Below are positions 32,221 to 40,362 of a stretch of DNA of 64,000 bases, piece by piece (position 1 is the stretch's first letter; each line of letters starts with the position of its first letter). The notes below the pieces were generated by a model. That model was not told where the DNA came from and did not search any database. It worked only from the letters and a program-made list of their open reading frames with translations. Source of the DNA: Oscillospiraceae bacterium (GTDB lineage Bacteria; Bacillota; Clostridia; Oscillospirales; Ruminococcaceae); NCBI GenBank assembly GCA_020024285.1, contig JAHHTZ010000001.1:316090-380089 (forward strand), written 5' to 3'. The position numbers were made by a program, and so were the translations under genes.

Positions 32221-32249
32221 AGTATAGCACGGAATGAAAGGAAAGTAAA
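32221..32249 (-). promoter_or_regulatory. Promoter of the deoR-pfp operon
   Basis: TTTACT (32244-32249), 17-nt spacer, TATACT (32221-32226) on the minus strand. The AT-rich stretch 32250-32507 that follows holds no gene that I can see. Confidence 0.65.
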
Positions 32250-32507
32250 TGATGTATTGTTATAAATTGTTACTGATTTCCTGAACAAAGTGACAAATAC
32301 ACTAAGGTTTTTGAATTTTTCTGTCGGATTCTCTATGATTTTTTAGAAAATAAAATCGCTTCCTGCTTGTATTTTGTAATGTTATGAAAGTTCTTTCTTC
32401 CAAAAGCGTCCATGATATTTCATCTGCGCTGTTTTTCTTTGTTATCTTTTGCATGGATATTCATCGGGAAAATGCAGGATTTCCTACATAAATTTCCCCT
32501 TTCTCAT

Positions 32508-32546
32508 AAAAAAAGTGTTTCGTTTTTATCAAACGAAACACTTTTT
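32508..32546 (-). terminator. Terminator of the VTT-domain gene
   Basis: AAAAAGTGTTTCGTTT pairs with AAACGAAACACTTTTT; a T-run follows on the minus strand. Confidence 0.85.
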
Positions 32547-32559
32547 ACAAGGTCCCTGC

Positions 32560-33282
32560 CTATTCCTTGGGCGGGGCACCCTGTTTTTTCTGCTGTCCGC
32601 GTTTTACGATGCGGTCGTAGATGCATTTGCCCAAAAAGCTCACAACGCCCGTCCCCACAAAGATCGTTGCCGCCAGCAGGTAGTTCTGCTCGCGCAGTGC
32701 GTGACCGCCAAACGTGGAGGACACGATGGACGGGATGCGCGCCAGCGTGGAAATGATGAGGAAATTGCGCAGGCTAATGGGGGTCAGCCCCACAAAGTAG
32801 GTCAAAAGGTCCTTCGGGGTCCCCGGAATGAAAAACACCCAGAAAATCAGGTTGTTGAGCTTATCCACATTGCGCATCCAGTGCAGCTGTGCAATCTTTT
32901 CCCGGCTGATGAAGGATTCCACCAGCTTTACGCCGAGCCAGCGCGTCAGAGCGAAGATGATGGCAGAGCCGATCGCCGCCCCCACCGCGCACAGAAGCGT
33001 TGCCTCCCATGCACCGAAGGCATAGCCGGAGCCGATTTCCAAAACCTCTCCGGGGATCATCGCCACAACCACCTGAAGCACCTGGATCGCCAGAAAAATG
33101 ATGCGTCCCCATGCGCCCCGCTCGTCGATCCACGCATCGAAGCGCGCCGGCTCTGACGCGAGCTGCACAAGGGGCTTGCCCACCCGAATGGTGATCCAGA
33201 TAAACAGCGTCAAGATCGCAAGCGAACCGCCAATGACACACAGCCGCCGCAGGCGATAGTTTTTTTCCTCCTGTTCGTTCAT
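32560..33282 (-). CDS. VTT-domain (TVP38/TMEM64/DedA-like) membrane protein
   Basis: About 240 residues with five to six helices. The VTT signature is visible as VVAMIPGEVLEIGSGYAFGA, GSAIIFALTRWLGVKLVESF and FFIPGTPKDLLTYFVGLTPI (re-entrant loop FxPGxPxD). Such proteins act as lipid scramblases or undecaprenyl-phosphate flippases in related families; the role here is unproven. The start is taken as ATG 33282 (AGGAAG 9 bases upstream); an upstream TTG at 33363 would add 27 charged residues. Confidence 0.85.
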   Translation of the reverse strand: MNEQEEKNYRLRRLCVIGGSLAILTLFIWITIRVGKPLVQLASEPARFDAWIDERGAWGRIIFLAIQVLQVVVAMIPGEVLEIGSGYAFGAWEATLLCAVGAAIGSAIIFALTRWLGVKLVESFISREKIAQLHWMRNVDKLNNLIFWVFFIPGTPKDLLTYFVGLTPISLRNFLIISTLARIPSIVSSTFGGHALREQNYLLAATIFVGTGVVSFLGKCIYDRIVKRGQQKKQGAPPKE

Positions 33283-33455
33283 CCCGTTCCACTTCCTATC
33301 CTCGGAGCGCCTCCCTGTTTGGGGCGGCAGTCCGTTGTATCGATCCTCAAATTCTTGGCTCAAAGCCCTTGTTTTATACAGTACCTACTCATTTTATCAG
33401 GTATTTTTTGCAAATTCAATGATACAATTATGAATAAACCGCGGACGAAAAACAA

Positions 33456-33496
33456 ATCCCCCGAAGGCTGCACCGGCGGTGCCGTCTTTGGGGGAT
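33456..33496 (-). terminator. Terminator of the cysteine desulfidase gene
   Basis: ATCCCCC pairs with GGGGGAT with inner pairing GCACC/GGTGC; followed on the minus strand by TTTGTTTTT. Confidence 0.8.
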
Positions 33497-33512
33497 GATC
33501 CCGTCCGGGGGG

Positions 33513-34799
33513 TTATTTCTCTTTTTTGAGCATGATCTCAAGCATCAGCTCGTCCAGCTTTGCCGAGCCCTCGTTGCCCAGCTGACAGAAGTTTGTGATG
33601 GTTTTTTCTACATCGTTTTCCACGATGCCGTCGCTCGATTTGACGTAAACGCCCTTTACTGCCATCAAAGCTGCCTGCATTGCAGCATTGGTGCAGGTTG
33701 CGATCTTCAGCGCACAGTCGCTCTTTGCGCCGTCGCACAGCATGCCGGTCACGTTGCCCACCATGTTGAATACGGCATACTCGATCTCACGCAGTCCGCC
33801 GCCCAAAAGGTAGGTCATGGCGCAGGCGGTGCCGATTCCGGCAACGGTTGCGCCGCAGAATGCCGACAGACGTCCGAACTGGGCTTTGATGTAAATTGCC
33901 ATCAGGCTGCTGATCGCAACGGCGCGCAGCGTCTGCTCCCTTGAGGCATGCAGCCGCTCGGCTGCTGCAACGATCGGCATGGAGGATGCGATGCCCTGAT
34001 TTCCGCTGCCGGAGTTGGAAACGACCGGAAAATCTGCGCCGCCCATGCGCGCATCGGCTGCGGAGGAGGAAATCATCATCGCATAGTTGATGACATCGTC
34101 GGAGCGAAGCCCCTCCTCGATCTCCTTCTCGATGGTGCGCCCGATCTCCAGACCATACGGGGTGCGAAGCCCCTCTGCTGCGATGGTGGAATTGACTTCG
34201 ATGGACATTTTGAGGATGTTCAGGCGCTCCACATCCACGGTGGTTGCAAATTCATACACCTTTGCAACGGAAAGCTCGCGGCGCACCACGTTGTCGTCCG
34301 AGCCGCTCTCCTGACAGGCTGTCAGCTTGTCGAGCAGCACCTCGCCGTCCTTTTCGATGCGTACCACATTGGTGTGGACATCTGCAATGATGGCGCGCGC
34401 CGTGTGTTCGCCCGCATTCACCTGCACCTCGATGTACAGCTTCTGCGGCACCTTTGCAAGCTCCATCGTCACCTTCTTTGCTTTTACGAGGGAAACCGCC
34501 TGCTCAAGCTGCTCTGGCGTGATGCCGTTGATGACCTGCAGGCTGCGCTCCGGCTCGGCAACGACGGCGCCGAGCGCTGCTGCATAGTCGATGCCCACAA
34601 GGTCGGTCCCCGGGATACCTGCCGAGTAAGCGTTTTTGACGATATTTCCGCTTGCCCAGACGGTCATGGATTCCACCGGAAGGTTGAGCGCGTGTGCAGC
34701 AGCTGCTGCGGTGAGCGCGATTGCCCCCGGCTCGGTACATCCTGTTGCCAATACCATATTATCATTTAAAATCTCGATGATCTTGTCGTAATTTACCAC
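33513..34799 (-). CDS. cyuA: L-cysteine desulfidase / serine dehydratase alpha-like (UPF0597, CyuA/YhaM)
   Basis: A 428-residue iron-sulfur enzyme. The N-terminal ATGCTEPGAIALTAA carries a cluster Cys; SNSGSGNQGIASSMPIVAAA, FCGATVAGIGTACAMTYLLGG and MLCDGAKSDCALKIATCTNAA give the remaining motifs of CyuA/L-cysteine desulfidase. It splits cysteine to pyruvate, ammonia and sulfide with an oxygen-sensitive 4Fe-4S cluster, and may also act on serine. Ammonia from such enzymes is of interest because CarA here seems unable to release it from glutamine. Monocistronic. Confidence 0.9.
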   Translation of the reverse strand: MVNYDKIIEILNDNMVLATGCTEPGAIALTAAAAAHALNLPVESMTVWASGNIVKNAYSAGIPGTDLVGIDYAAALGAVVAEPERSLQVINGITPEQLEQAVSLVKAKKVTMELAKVPQKLYIEVQVNAGEHTARAIIADVHTNVVRIEKDGEVLLDKLTACQESGSDDNVVRRELSVAKVYEFATTVDVERLNILKMSIEVNSTIAAEGLRTPYGLEIGRTIEKEIEEGLRSDDVINYAMMISSSAADARMGGADFPVVSNSGSGNQGIASSMPIVAAAERLHASREQTLRAVAISSLMAIYIKAQFGRLSAFCGATVAGIGTACAMTYLLGGGLREIEYAVFNMVGNVTGMLCDGAKSDCALKIATCTNAAMQAALMAVKGVYVKSSDGIVENDVEKTITNFCQLGNEGSAKLDELMLEIMLKKEK

Positions 34800-34941
34800 G
34801 ATCAGTCTCCTCCATCCATTCTCTGTTTCTTCCCTTATTATATCCTTTTATAAAACAATTTGTCAATAAACGGCATTCTGTTTCCCTGTTTTTTATAGAT
34901 AATGTATAGATTGGTGATGGAGTTTTCTGTTATTCCGTAAA

Positions 34942-35241
34942 CTATTTGGTTTGGGTATCGTCTGCGTTTTCGGCAAACCGCGCAAGCCACTCCTCCTGCA
35001 CACCCTTGCTCTCATCCATGATGCACTGGTAGATGGCGGTTACTGCATGGCGATATTCCTCCCCGCACAGACCCGATACCTTCTTGAGCACCTCTTGCTC
35101 GCGCTTGGGGTGATAGATCGGCAGATCGTGCTGCTGCTTGTAGGCTGCCACCTCCTTGGTGATCTCCATACGCTTTACGAGGAGCGGGGTGAGCTCCCGG
35201 TCGAGTGTGTCGATTTTTTCCCGAATTTCCTCTAAATTCAC
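34942..35241 (-). CDS. Chorismate mutase, AroQ type, monofunctional
   Basis: A 99-residue all-helical AroQ domain: LEEIREKIDTLDRELTPLLVKRMEITKEVAAYKQ, LPIYHPKREQEVLKKV and the last helix HAVTAIYQCIMDESKGVQ. Arg, Lys and Glu positions of the active site are kept. It converts chorismate to prephenate for Phe and Tyr. GTG start at 35241 after GGAGGGA. A promoter TTGACG-17-TATAGT lies at 35377-35405, giving a leader of about 130 bases. Confidence 0.92.
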   Translation of the reverse strand: MNLEEIREKIDTLDRELTPLLVKRMEITKEVAAYKQQHDLPIYHPKREQEVLKKVSGLCGEEYRHAVTAIYQCIMDESKGVQEEWLARFAENADDTQTK

Positions 35242-35376
35242 TGTGATCCCTCCGTTTTTTTGGTGTCCGGGTCAGAACCCGTCGAATCGGCATCCTTTTT
35301 TTGCACGGTGCGTTGGGCGGTTTTTTGTCCTTCTGCGACATTTCCTGCCGTTTTCCTGCACCATACTACGATTCTT

Positions 35377-35405
35377 ACTATAACGTGCGCCTTTTCTTTC
35401 GTCAA
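35377..35405 (-). promoter_or_regulatory. Promoter of the chorismate mutase gene
   Basis: TTGACG (35400-35405), 17-nt spacer, TATAGT (35377-35382) on the minus strand. The 130-base leader (35242-35370) carries no clear hairpin terminator; a frame in it (ends KKTEGSQ) lacks a start codon. No gene is seen in 35406-35571. Confidence 0.7.
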
Positions 35406-35571
35406 TCTGTTTTTTGCTGTTCGGGCGGTGTTTGTCCCATTTCTTCCCATAATCGCTGCGATCCGACAAAAGATATTCTTTTTCGCAACAAATTTCTTGT
35501 TTTTTCTCCCCTGTTCCGTGTTATTCTATATGCAGAAAAGAATTTTCGACACACTAAAGGAGGCATTCACT

Positions 35572-35853
35572 ATGAAAAAGGACAAATCAATGAATACTAT
35601 TTTATTTTATGACGCATATTTGGAGTTTTTGGATCGTGTGTCCTGTTTGCTTTCTCATTTTCGTCTCAGATCCTGCTGCTGGAACCATGGGAGCGTTTGC
35701 TTTTACCATTTCGGAAGCGGGAGCCGCTTCTGGATCTCCGTGGAACAGCTTCCCTATATCAACGAAGTAACAGACGAATGGATGGAGAACTATCTCCCCG
35801 GTGAAGTTTACCGGGTAAGCGTTGAGGAGGACGGGCGCGTTTTTGACCAATAG
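35572..35853 (+). CDS. Small hypothetical protein (93 residues)
   Basis: An AGGAGG site 8 bases before ATG 35572 makes this the likely frame: MKKDKSMNTILFYDAYLEFL, a Cys/His/aromatic-rich middle (VSCLLSHFRLRSCCWNHGSV) and an acidic end (INEVTDEWMENYLPGEVYRV). No signal peptide or certain membrane helix. Family unknown. The minus-strand frame over the same region lacks a ribosome site. A frameshift in the odd middle cannot be excluded. Confidence 0.5.
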   Translation: MKKDKSMNTILFYDAYLEFLDRVSCLLSHFRLRSCCWNHGSVCFYHFGSGSRFWISVEQLPYINEVTDEWMENYLPGEVYRVSVEEDGRVFDQ

Positions 35854-35930
35854 CCCTTTCCTTTTGGGATGGTTTGTGATATGATGGGTTTTCATAAGAT
35901 ACTTTTGATTTTCACAGGAGGAATCCCATC

Positions 35931-36560
35931 ATGTCCAAGTGGCAAAAAGAAAAAGAAGAGGAATGGGCAGCGCAGACGGCGGTCTTTCACCGGATCTTGA
36001 TGAAAAAATCCATCCTTCCGCTGGGTGTTTTGATCGTCAGCATCCTCATTCTTGCTGTATTCCGAACGCTGCTCACCCTGCCCACCATTGCGGCAGCCGC
36101 AGCGTTGTATTTTCTCATCAAACAGCTTGCTCCCGCGTTTTGCAGGAAGGATACGGGGCGCATCCGCGACCTTGCGCGCATCCTCACCTCCCCGCAGGAG
36201 ATCGAGCAGTTCGACGCAGAAATGGCCGGCGACCCCGTGGAGGAGATCGAGCTTCTCAGGGAGGACGGACGCCTTTATTTTACCGAACATTACCTTGTGC
36301 GGCAGACGGGAGGAGTGCGCGCGCAGTACCGCGTGTTCCGGCTTGATGAAATCAAATCGAGCCGTGTGTTTGCAAATCCCCGCACCACCATCGTCGGCAG
36401 CTCGACAAAGCCCCACCTCATCGAGTTTTACAGTCAGGACCGCAAAACCATCGGGTTCATCGAAATCAGAGGGCGCGCTGCCTGCGTGGAGTTTGAAGTG
36501 GCATATTATAAATATCTCCCCAATGCACACTGGAACCTCGGAAAGTACATCTTGAAATAG
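35931..36560 (+). CDS. Membrane protein with cytoplasmic PH-like domain, unknown
   Basis: A 209-residue protein: charged N-terminus, two helices forming a hairpin (about 25-65; ILPLGVLIVSILILAVFRTL, TIAAAAALYFLIKQL), then a soluble beta-rich domain (RIRDLARILTSPQEIEQFDA, LREDGRLYFTEHYLVRQ, FRLDEIKSSRVFANP, LIEFYSQDRKTIGFIEI). The latter resembles a bacterial PH fold, similar in style to the protein at 19847. AGGAGG precedes the ATG; an extended -10 (TGATATGAT) lies upstream. Confidence 0.72.
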   Translation: MSKWQKEKEEEWAAQTAVFHRILMKKSILPLGVLIVSILILAVFRTLLTLPTIAAAAALYFLIKQLAPAFCRKDTGRIRDLARILTSPQEIEQFDAEMAGDPVEEIELLREDGRLYFTEHYLVRQTGGVRAQYRVFRLDEIKSSRVFANPRTTIVGSSTKPHLIEFYSQDRKTIGFIEIRGRAACVEFEVAYYKYLPNAHWNLGKYILK

Positions 36561-36561
36561 G

Positions 36562-36603
36562 AAAAAACGATGCCCGGAAATTTTTGTCGGGCATCGTTTT
36601 TTT
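36562..36603 (+). terminator. Terminator of the preceding membrane protein gene
   Basis: AAAAAACGATGCCCG pairs with CGGGCATCGTTTTTT. Confidence 0.88.
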
Positions 36604-36726
36604 CTGCTGCGGCGCAGAAGGCTGCCGCAGCAGGAGGCTGCCGCACCTATTTTGAACGCATCGGGCGGTGCAGGGTTGTTTTTTTCGTTTGGACGGATTA
36701 TACTGAAGAAAGATTGGAGGGGTCCT

Positions 36727-37308
36727 ATGATGAAAAAAAGTCCATCCCTATATTGGAAGCTCTTTTCCTCCACCTTTAGCCTGAGCGCCTTTACCTTCGG
36801 CGGCGGATTTGTCATCGTGCCGCTGATGCGCGAGCGCTTCGTCCACCAGTACCGCTGGCTTGAGGAGGAAGAAATGCTTGATTTGATCGCAATTTCCCAG
36901 TCCTCCCCCGGTCCGATTGCCGTCAATGCCTCCATCCTTGTCGGCTACCGGATCGCCGGAGTGCCCGGCGCACTGATCTCCGTCCTCGGAACGGTGCTGC
37001 CGCCGCTCATTATCCTGTCCGTGATCTCCTTCTTTTACGATGCGTTTCGCTCCAACGTCTATGTGTCCCTCGTGATGAAGGGGATGCAGGCGGGCGTTGC
37101 CGCCGTCATTGCGGACGTCGTGATCTCGATGGGAAAGGGCATCGTTTCGCTGCGGCGCGCCCTGCCGATCCTCGTGATGCTCGGCACCTTTCTTGCGGTA
37201 TCGCTGCTGCATTGCAACGTCATCGTTATCATCCTCATCTGCGGCGTGATCGGTGCCATCGACAGCTGGTTTCGGCACAAGGCAGAAAGCGAGCGTGGCG
37301 CACGATGA
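36727..37308 (+). CDS. Chromate transporter family protein, first half
   Basis: A 193-residue CHR-domain protein with five to six helices. FTFGGGFVIVPLMRERFV, ISQSSPGPIAVNASILVGYR and GVPGALISVLGTVLPPL are the CHR hallmarks. In many Firmicutes two short CHR proteins together replace one long ChrA. The ATG at 36727 follows GGAGGGG. It overlaps the next gene by four bases (ATGA), so both are made together. The natural substrate in gut bacteria (chromate, sulfate or other anion) is not known. Confidence 0.9.
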   Translation: MMKKSPSLYWKLFSSTFSLSAFTFGGGFVIVPLMRERFVHQYRWLEEEEMLDLIAISQSSPGPIAVNASILVGYRIAGVPGALISVLGTVLPPLIILSVISFFYDAFRSNVYVSLVMKGMQAGVAAVIADVVISMGKGIVSLRRALPILVMLGTFLAVSLLHCNVIVIILICGVIGAIDSWFRHKAESERGAR

Positions 37309-37871
37309 TCTACTTGCAGCTTTTTCTCAGCTTCTTTCAGATCGGTCTGTTCAGCATCGGCGGCGGATACGCTGCCATGCCGCTCATTGAGCATCAGGTG
37401 GTGGATCTGCACGGGTGGCTGACGCTCAGTGAATTCACCGATATCATCACCATTTCACAGATGACGCCGGGACCCATCGCCATCAACTCCGCGAGCTTTG
37501 TCGGCATCCGTGTGGCGGGCATTCCCGGTGCCGTGATCGCGACGATGGGGTGCGTGGTGCCCTCGTGCATCATCGTCCTGATCCTTGCGTGGGTCTACTA
37601 TGCCTACCGGAACATGTCGGTCATTCAGGGTGTGCTCTTCGGGCTGCGCCCTGCGGTGGTTGCGATGATCGCCTCTGCCGGTCTTTCCATCCTGACAATG
37701 GCGTTCTGGGGCTCGGAACAGATTGCCATGTCATCGACGGACGGTGTCGCAGTCGTCATCTTTGCAGTCTCCCTGTTCATCCTCCAGAAGTTTCAGTGCA
37801 ACCCGATCTGGGTGATGGTGGGTGCAGGTGCTGCGGGACTTGTGCTCTATCAGGTTTTGCCGATGGGATAA
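37305..37871 (+). CDS. Chromate transporter family protein, second half
   Basis: A 188-residue CHR-domain protein, paralogous to its neighbour: LFSIGGGYAAMPLIEHQVVD, ISQMTPGPIAINSASFVGIR and GIPGAVIATMGCVVPS. It starts inside the stop of the upstream gene, a sign of coupled translation and of a heteromeric pair in the membrane with opposite topology. A terminator follows at 37873. Confidence 0.9.
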   Translation: MIYLQLFLSFFQIGLFSIGGGYAAMPLIEHQVVDLHGWLTLSEFTDIITISQMTPGPIAINSASFVGIRVAGIPGAVIATMGCVVPSCIIVLILAWVYYAYRNMSVIQGVLFGLRPAVVAMIASAGLSILTMAFWGSEQIAMSSTDGVAVVIFAVSLFILQKFQCNPIWVMVGAGAAGLVLYQVLPMG

Positions 37872-37872
37872 T

Positions 37873-37905
37873 AAAAACCCCCGATTTTCTAATCGGGGGT
37901 TTTTT
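37873..37905. terminator. Terminator between the chr pair and yebC
   Basis: AAAAACCCCCGATT pairs with AATCGGGGGTTTTT around TTCT; converging genes share it. Confidence 0.9.
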
Positions 37906-37914
37906 GCTGCGGGA

Positions 37915-38664
37915 TTATTCTTCGTCCTCCGGAGCTTCCCAGTTGTGGTAAACCTCCTGAACGTCGTCGTTGTCGTCGAGCAGGTCGAGGAGCTTCTGCA
38001 TTTTCTCCTGCATCTCTGCATCTTCGATGGCGGTATAGGTGGAGGGGACCTTCTGGATGTCTGCCTCCACGAAGGAATAGCCCTTGGCTTCCAGTGCTTC
38101 ACGAACGGCACGGAACTCCACCGGATCGCTGCTTGCAGATACTTCTACCACGTCGCCGCTGATTTCGAAGTCCTCTGCGCCTGCCTCCATGCAGTCCTCC
38201 ATCAGCTGATCCTCGGTGTACTGCCCGTCCTCGTTGTCGATGACGATAACACCCTTTTCAGAGAAAAGGTAGGACACACAGCCGGTCTGTCCGAGGTTGC
38301 CGCCGCATTTGTCGAAATAGTGGCGCAGGTCGCCTGCGGTACGGTTTTTGTTGTCGGTCAGCGCTTCTACGATAACTGCAACGCCGCAAGGACCGTAGCC
38401 CTCATATACCATATCAACATAGGTGTTTTTATCGCCGTCACCAGCCGCTTTTTTGATGATGCGGTCGATGTTGTCGTTTGGCACGTTGTTGGATTTTGCT
38501 TTCGCGATCAGGTCGCGCAGCTTGCCGTTGCTGGCAGGATCTGCACCGCCTTCGCGAACTGCCACGCTGATTTCACGACCGATTTTTGTGAAGATTTTGC
38601 CCTTCTGAGCGTCCGTTTTTTCTTTTTTGCGTTTAATATTGTTCCATTTGGAATGTCCTGACAC
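37915..38664 (-). CDS. yebC: YebC/PmpR family protein
   Basis: A 249-residue member: MSGHSKWNNIKRKKEKTDAQ and KGKIFTKIGREISVAVREGG at the start, NVPNDNIDRIIKKA and YEGYGPCGVAVIVEALTDN further on. YebC proteins bind DNA or, in several bacteria, help ribosomes pass proline-rich stretches. The start is GTG at 38664 with AGGGC upstream. It has its own terminator and no operon partner. Confidence 0.95.
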   Translation of the reverse strand: MSGHSKWNNIKRKKEKTDAQKGKIFTKIGREISVAVREGGADPASNGKLRDLIAKAKSNNVPNDNIDRIIKKAAGDGDKNTYVDMVYEGYGPCGVAVIVEALTDNKNRTAGDLRHYFDKCGGNLGQTGCVSYLFSEKGVIVIDNEDGQYTEDQLMEDCMEAGAEDFEISGDVVEVSASSDPVEFRAVREALEAKGYSFVEADIQKVPSTYTAIEDAEMQEKMQKLLDLLDDNDDVQEVYHNWEAPEDEE

Positions 38665-38839
38665 GAAATACCAGCCCTTTCATACGCAATAACTTTCTTT
38701 ATTCTATCACAGATCGATTTGATAGGCAAGGCTTTTGCCGTATTTTGCCCCCGTGTGCAGGCAAAAGATGAGCTTTTGTGCTTTTTTAGTCATCCTTGAC
38801 CTTATGCGAGCAAAAGATTGGCTACTTTTGCCATTGTTT

Positions 38840-38870
38840 TCGACAAATCGATTTGTTATGATATTAACGA
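38840..38870 (+). promoter_or_regulatory. Promoter overlapped by a Rex-like operator
   Basis: TCGACA (38840-38845), 16 bases, extended -10 TGA-TATTAA (38862-38867). The stretch 38853-38870 (TTGTTATGATATTAACGA) matches the Rex consensus TTGTTAA-N4-TTAACAA in 12 of 14 positions and covers the -10. Confidence 0.65.
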
Positions 38871-38945
38871 AGTCTATGGGCAGTCAAAATCAGCAGAACA
38901 AATTTGGGATGGTTTGTACAGTCTGATTTTTATTTTTGTCCCTAT

Positions 38946-38963
38946 TTGTTAAATTATTATCAA
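38946..38963 (+). promoter_or_regulatory. Second Rex-like operator before the alcohol dehydrogenase
   Basis: TTGTTAAATTATTATCAA matches TTGTTAA-N4-TTAACAA in 13 of 14 fixed positions. It lies 24 bases before the start codon. Confidence 0.65.
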
Positions 38964-38986
38964 TATATTTTACGGAGGTAGCAGCT

Positions 38987-40177
38987 ATGTCACGTTTTAC
39001 ATTACCAAGAGATCTTTATCACGGTGCAGGCTCTTTGGAGGAGCTGAAAAATCTCAAAGGAAAGAGAGCCATCCTCGTTTTGGGCGGCGGCTCGATGAAA
39101 CGCTTCGGCTTTGTTGACCGTGCTGTTTCCTATCTGAAAGAAGCAGGTATGGAAGTGCAGCTTTTCGAAAACGTAGAGCCGGACCCAAGTGTTGACACCG
39201 TTCTCAAGGGTGCTGAGGCTATGAGAGCATTTGAGCCGGACTGGATCATCGCTATGGGCGGCGGCTCCCCAATCGATGCTGCAAAAGCAATGTGGGCATT
39301 CTATGAGTATCCGCAGATCACCTTCGAGGATCTGATCGTTCCGTTTAACTTCCCGACCCTGCGTCAGAAAGCAAAATTCTGTGCGATCCCTTCCACCTCC
39401 GGTACTGCAACCGAAGTGACCGCATTCAGCGTCATCACCGACTATAAAAAAGGCATCAAATATCCGCTGGCTGACTTCAACATCACCCCGGATATCGCCA
39501 TCATCGACCCGGATCTTGCAGAAACCATGCCTGCAAAGCTCACCGCTCACACCGGTATGGACGCAATGACCCACGCAATCGAGGCTTATGTTTCCACCCT
39601 GCACTGCGACTACACCGATCCTCTTGCGCTGCATGCCATCAAGATGATCCACGAATTCCTCAAAAATTCCTACGACGGCGACAAAGATGCCCGCGCTCGC
39701 ATGCACAACGCACAGTGTCTTGCAGGTATGGCATTCTCCAATGCGCTGCTGGGTATCGTACATTCTATGGCTCATAAAACAGGTGCTGCATATTCCGGCG
39801 GTCACATCGTTCACGGCTGTGCAAATGCAATGTACCTGCCAAAGGTCATCAAATTTAACTCCAAAAATCCGGAGGCTGCTTCCCGCTATGCAGACATCGC
39901 CCGCTTCCTCCACCTCGAAGGCACCACCGATACCGAGCTTGTAGATGCCCTCATTGCAGAGCTCAAGGCGATGAACGTTTCCCTCAACATTCCTTCCTGC
40001 ATCAAGGATTATGAAGGCGGCATCATCGACGAAGCAGAGTTCAACAGCAAACTTTCTGCGGTTGCAGAGCTTGCAATCGGAGACGCATGCACCGGCTCCA
40101 ACCCAAGAATCCCAACCCAGGAAGAAATGGAAAAACTCCTCAAAGCCTGCTTCTACGATCTCGAAATTGACTTCTAA
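38987..40177 (+). CDS. Iron-containing alcohol dehydrogenase
   Basis: A 396-residue group III dehydrogenase. The nucleotide site is MGGGSPIDAAKAMW; metal ligands are in HTGMDAMTHAIEAYVS and MAHKTGAAYSGGHIVHGCANA (Asp and three His). It reduces aldehydes to alcohols with NAD(P)H, disposing of fermentation electrons. Codon choice is more biased than in its neighbours, suggesting high expression. GGAGGT before ATG 38987 sets the start. Two Rex-like sites upstream suggest repression when NADH is low. Substrate (acetaldehyde, butanal or other) not determined. Confidence 0.92.
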   Translation: MSRFTLPRDLYHGAGSLEELKNLKGKRAILVLGGGSMKRFGFVDRAVSYLKEAGMEVQLFENVEPDPSVDTVLKGAEAMRAFEPDWIIAMGGGSPIDAAKAMWAFYEYPQITFEDLIVPFNFPTLRQKAKFCAIPSTSGTATEVTAFSVITDYKKGIKYPLADFNITPDIAIIDPDLAETMPAKLTAHTGMDAMTHAIEAYVSTLHCDYTDPLALHAIKMIHEFLKNSYDGDKDARARMHNAQCLAGMAFSNALLGIVHSMAHKTGAAYSGGHIVHGCANAMYLPKVIKFNSKNPEAASRYADIARFLHLEGTTDTELVDALIAELKAMNVSLNIPSCIKDYEGGIIDEAEFNSKLSAVAELAIGDACTGSNPRIPTQEEMEKLLKACFYDLEIDF

Positions 40178-40234
40178 GATACATCTTCTCCTCTTGTTTT
40201 GAAGGGGCAGAACACTTCCTATCTGCTCCTTCAG

Positions 40235-40278
40235 GAAGCTCCCGATGCCGCGTGCGGCATCGGGAGCTTCCCTTTTTC
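40235..40278 (+). terminator. Terminator of the alcohol dehydrogenase gene
   Basis: GAAGCTCCCGATGCCG pairs with CGGCATCGGGAGCTTC, then CCTTTTT. Confidence 0.92.
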
Positions 40279-40306
40279 CCGCCACAAAAATTTAATATCT
40301 TTTTCC

Positions 40307-40335
40307 TTGTAAAACGGGCGCGGTCAGAGTATGAT
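40307..40335 (+). promoter_or_regulatory. Promoter of the M24 peptidase gene
   Basis: TTGTAA (40307-40312), 17-nt spacer, TATGAT (40330-40335). Confidence 0.7.
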
Positions 40336-40362
40336 TAAGATATGGTAAGGAGGCTGTAAATT

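Noticed and set aside
35238..35450. A minus-strand frame ending just at the chorismate mutase start
   Set aside because: It spans the promoter at 35377-35405 and after the transcription start has no start codon.
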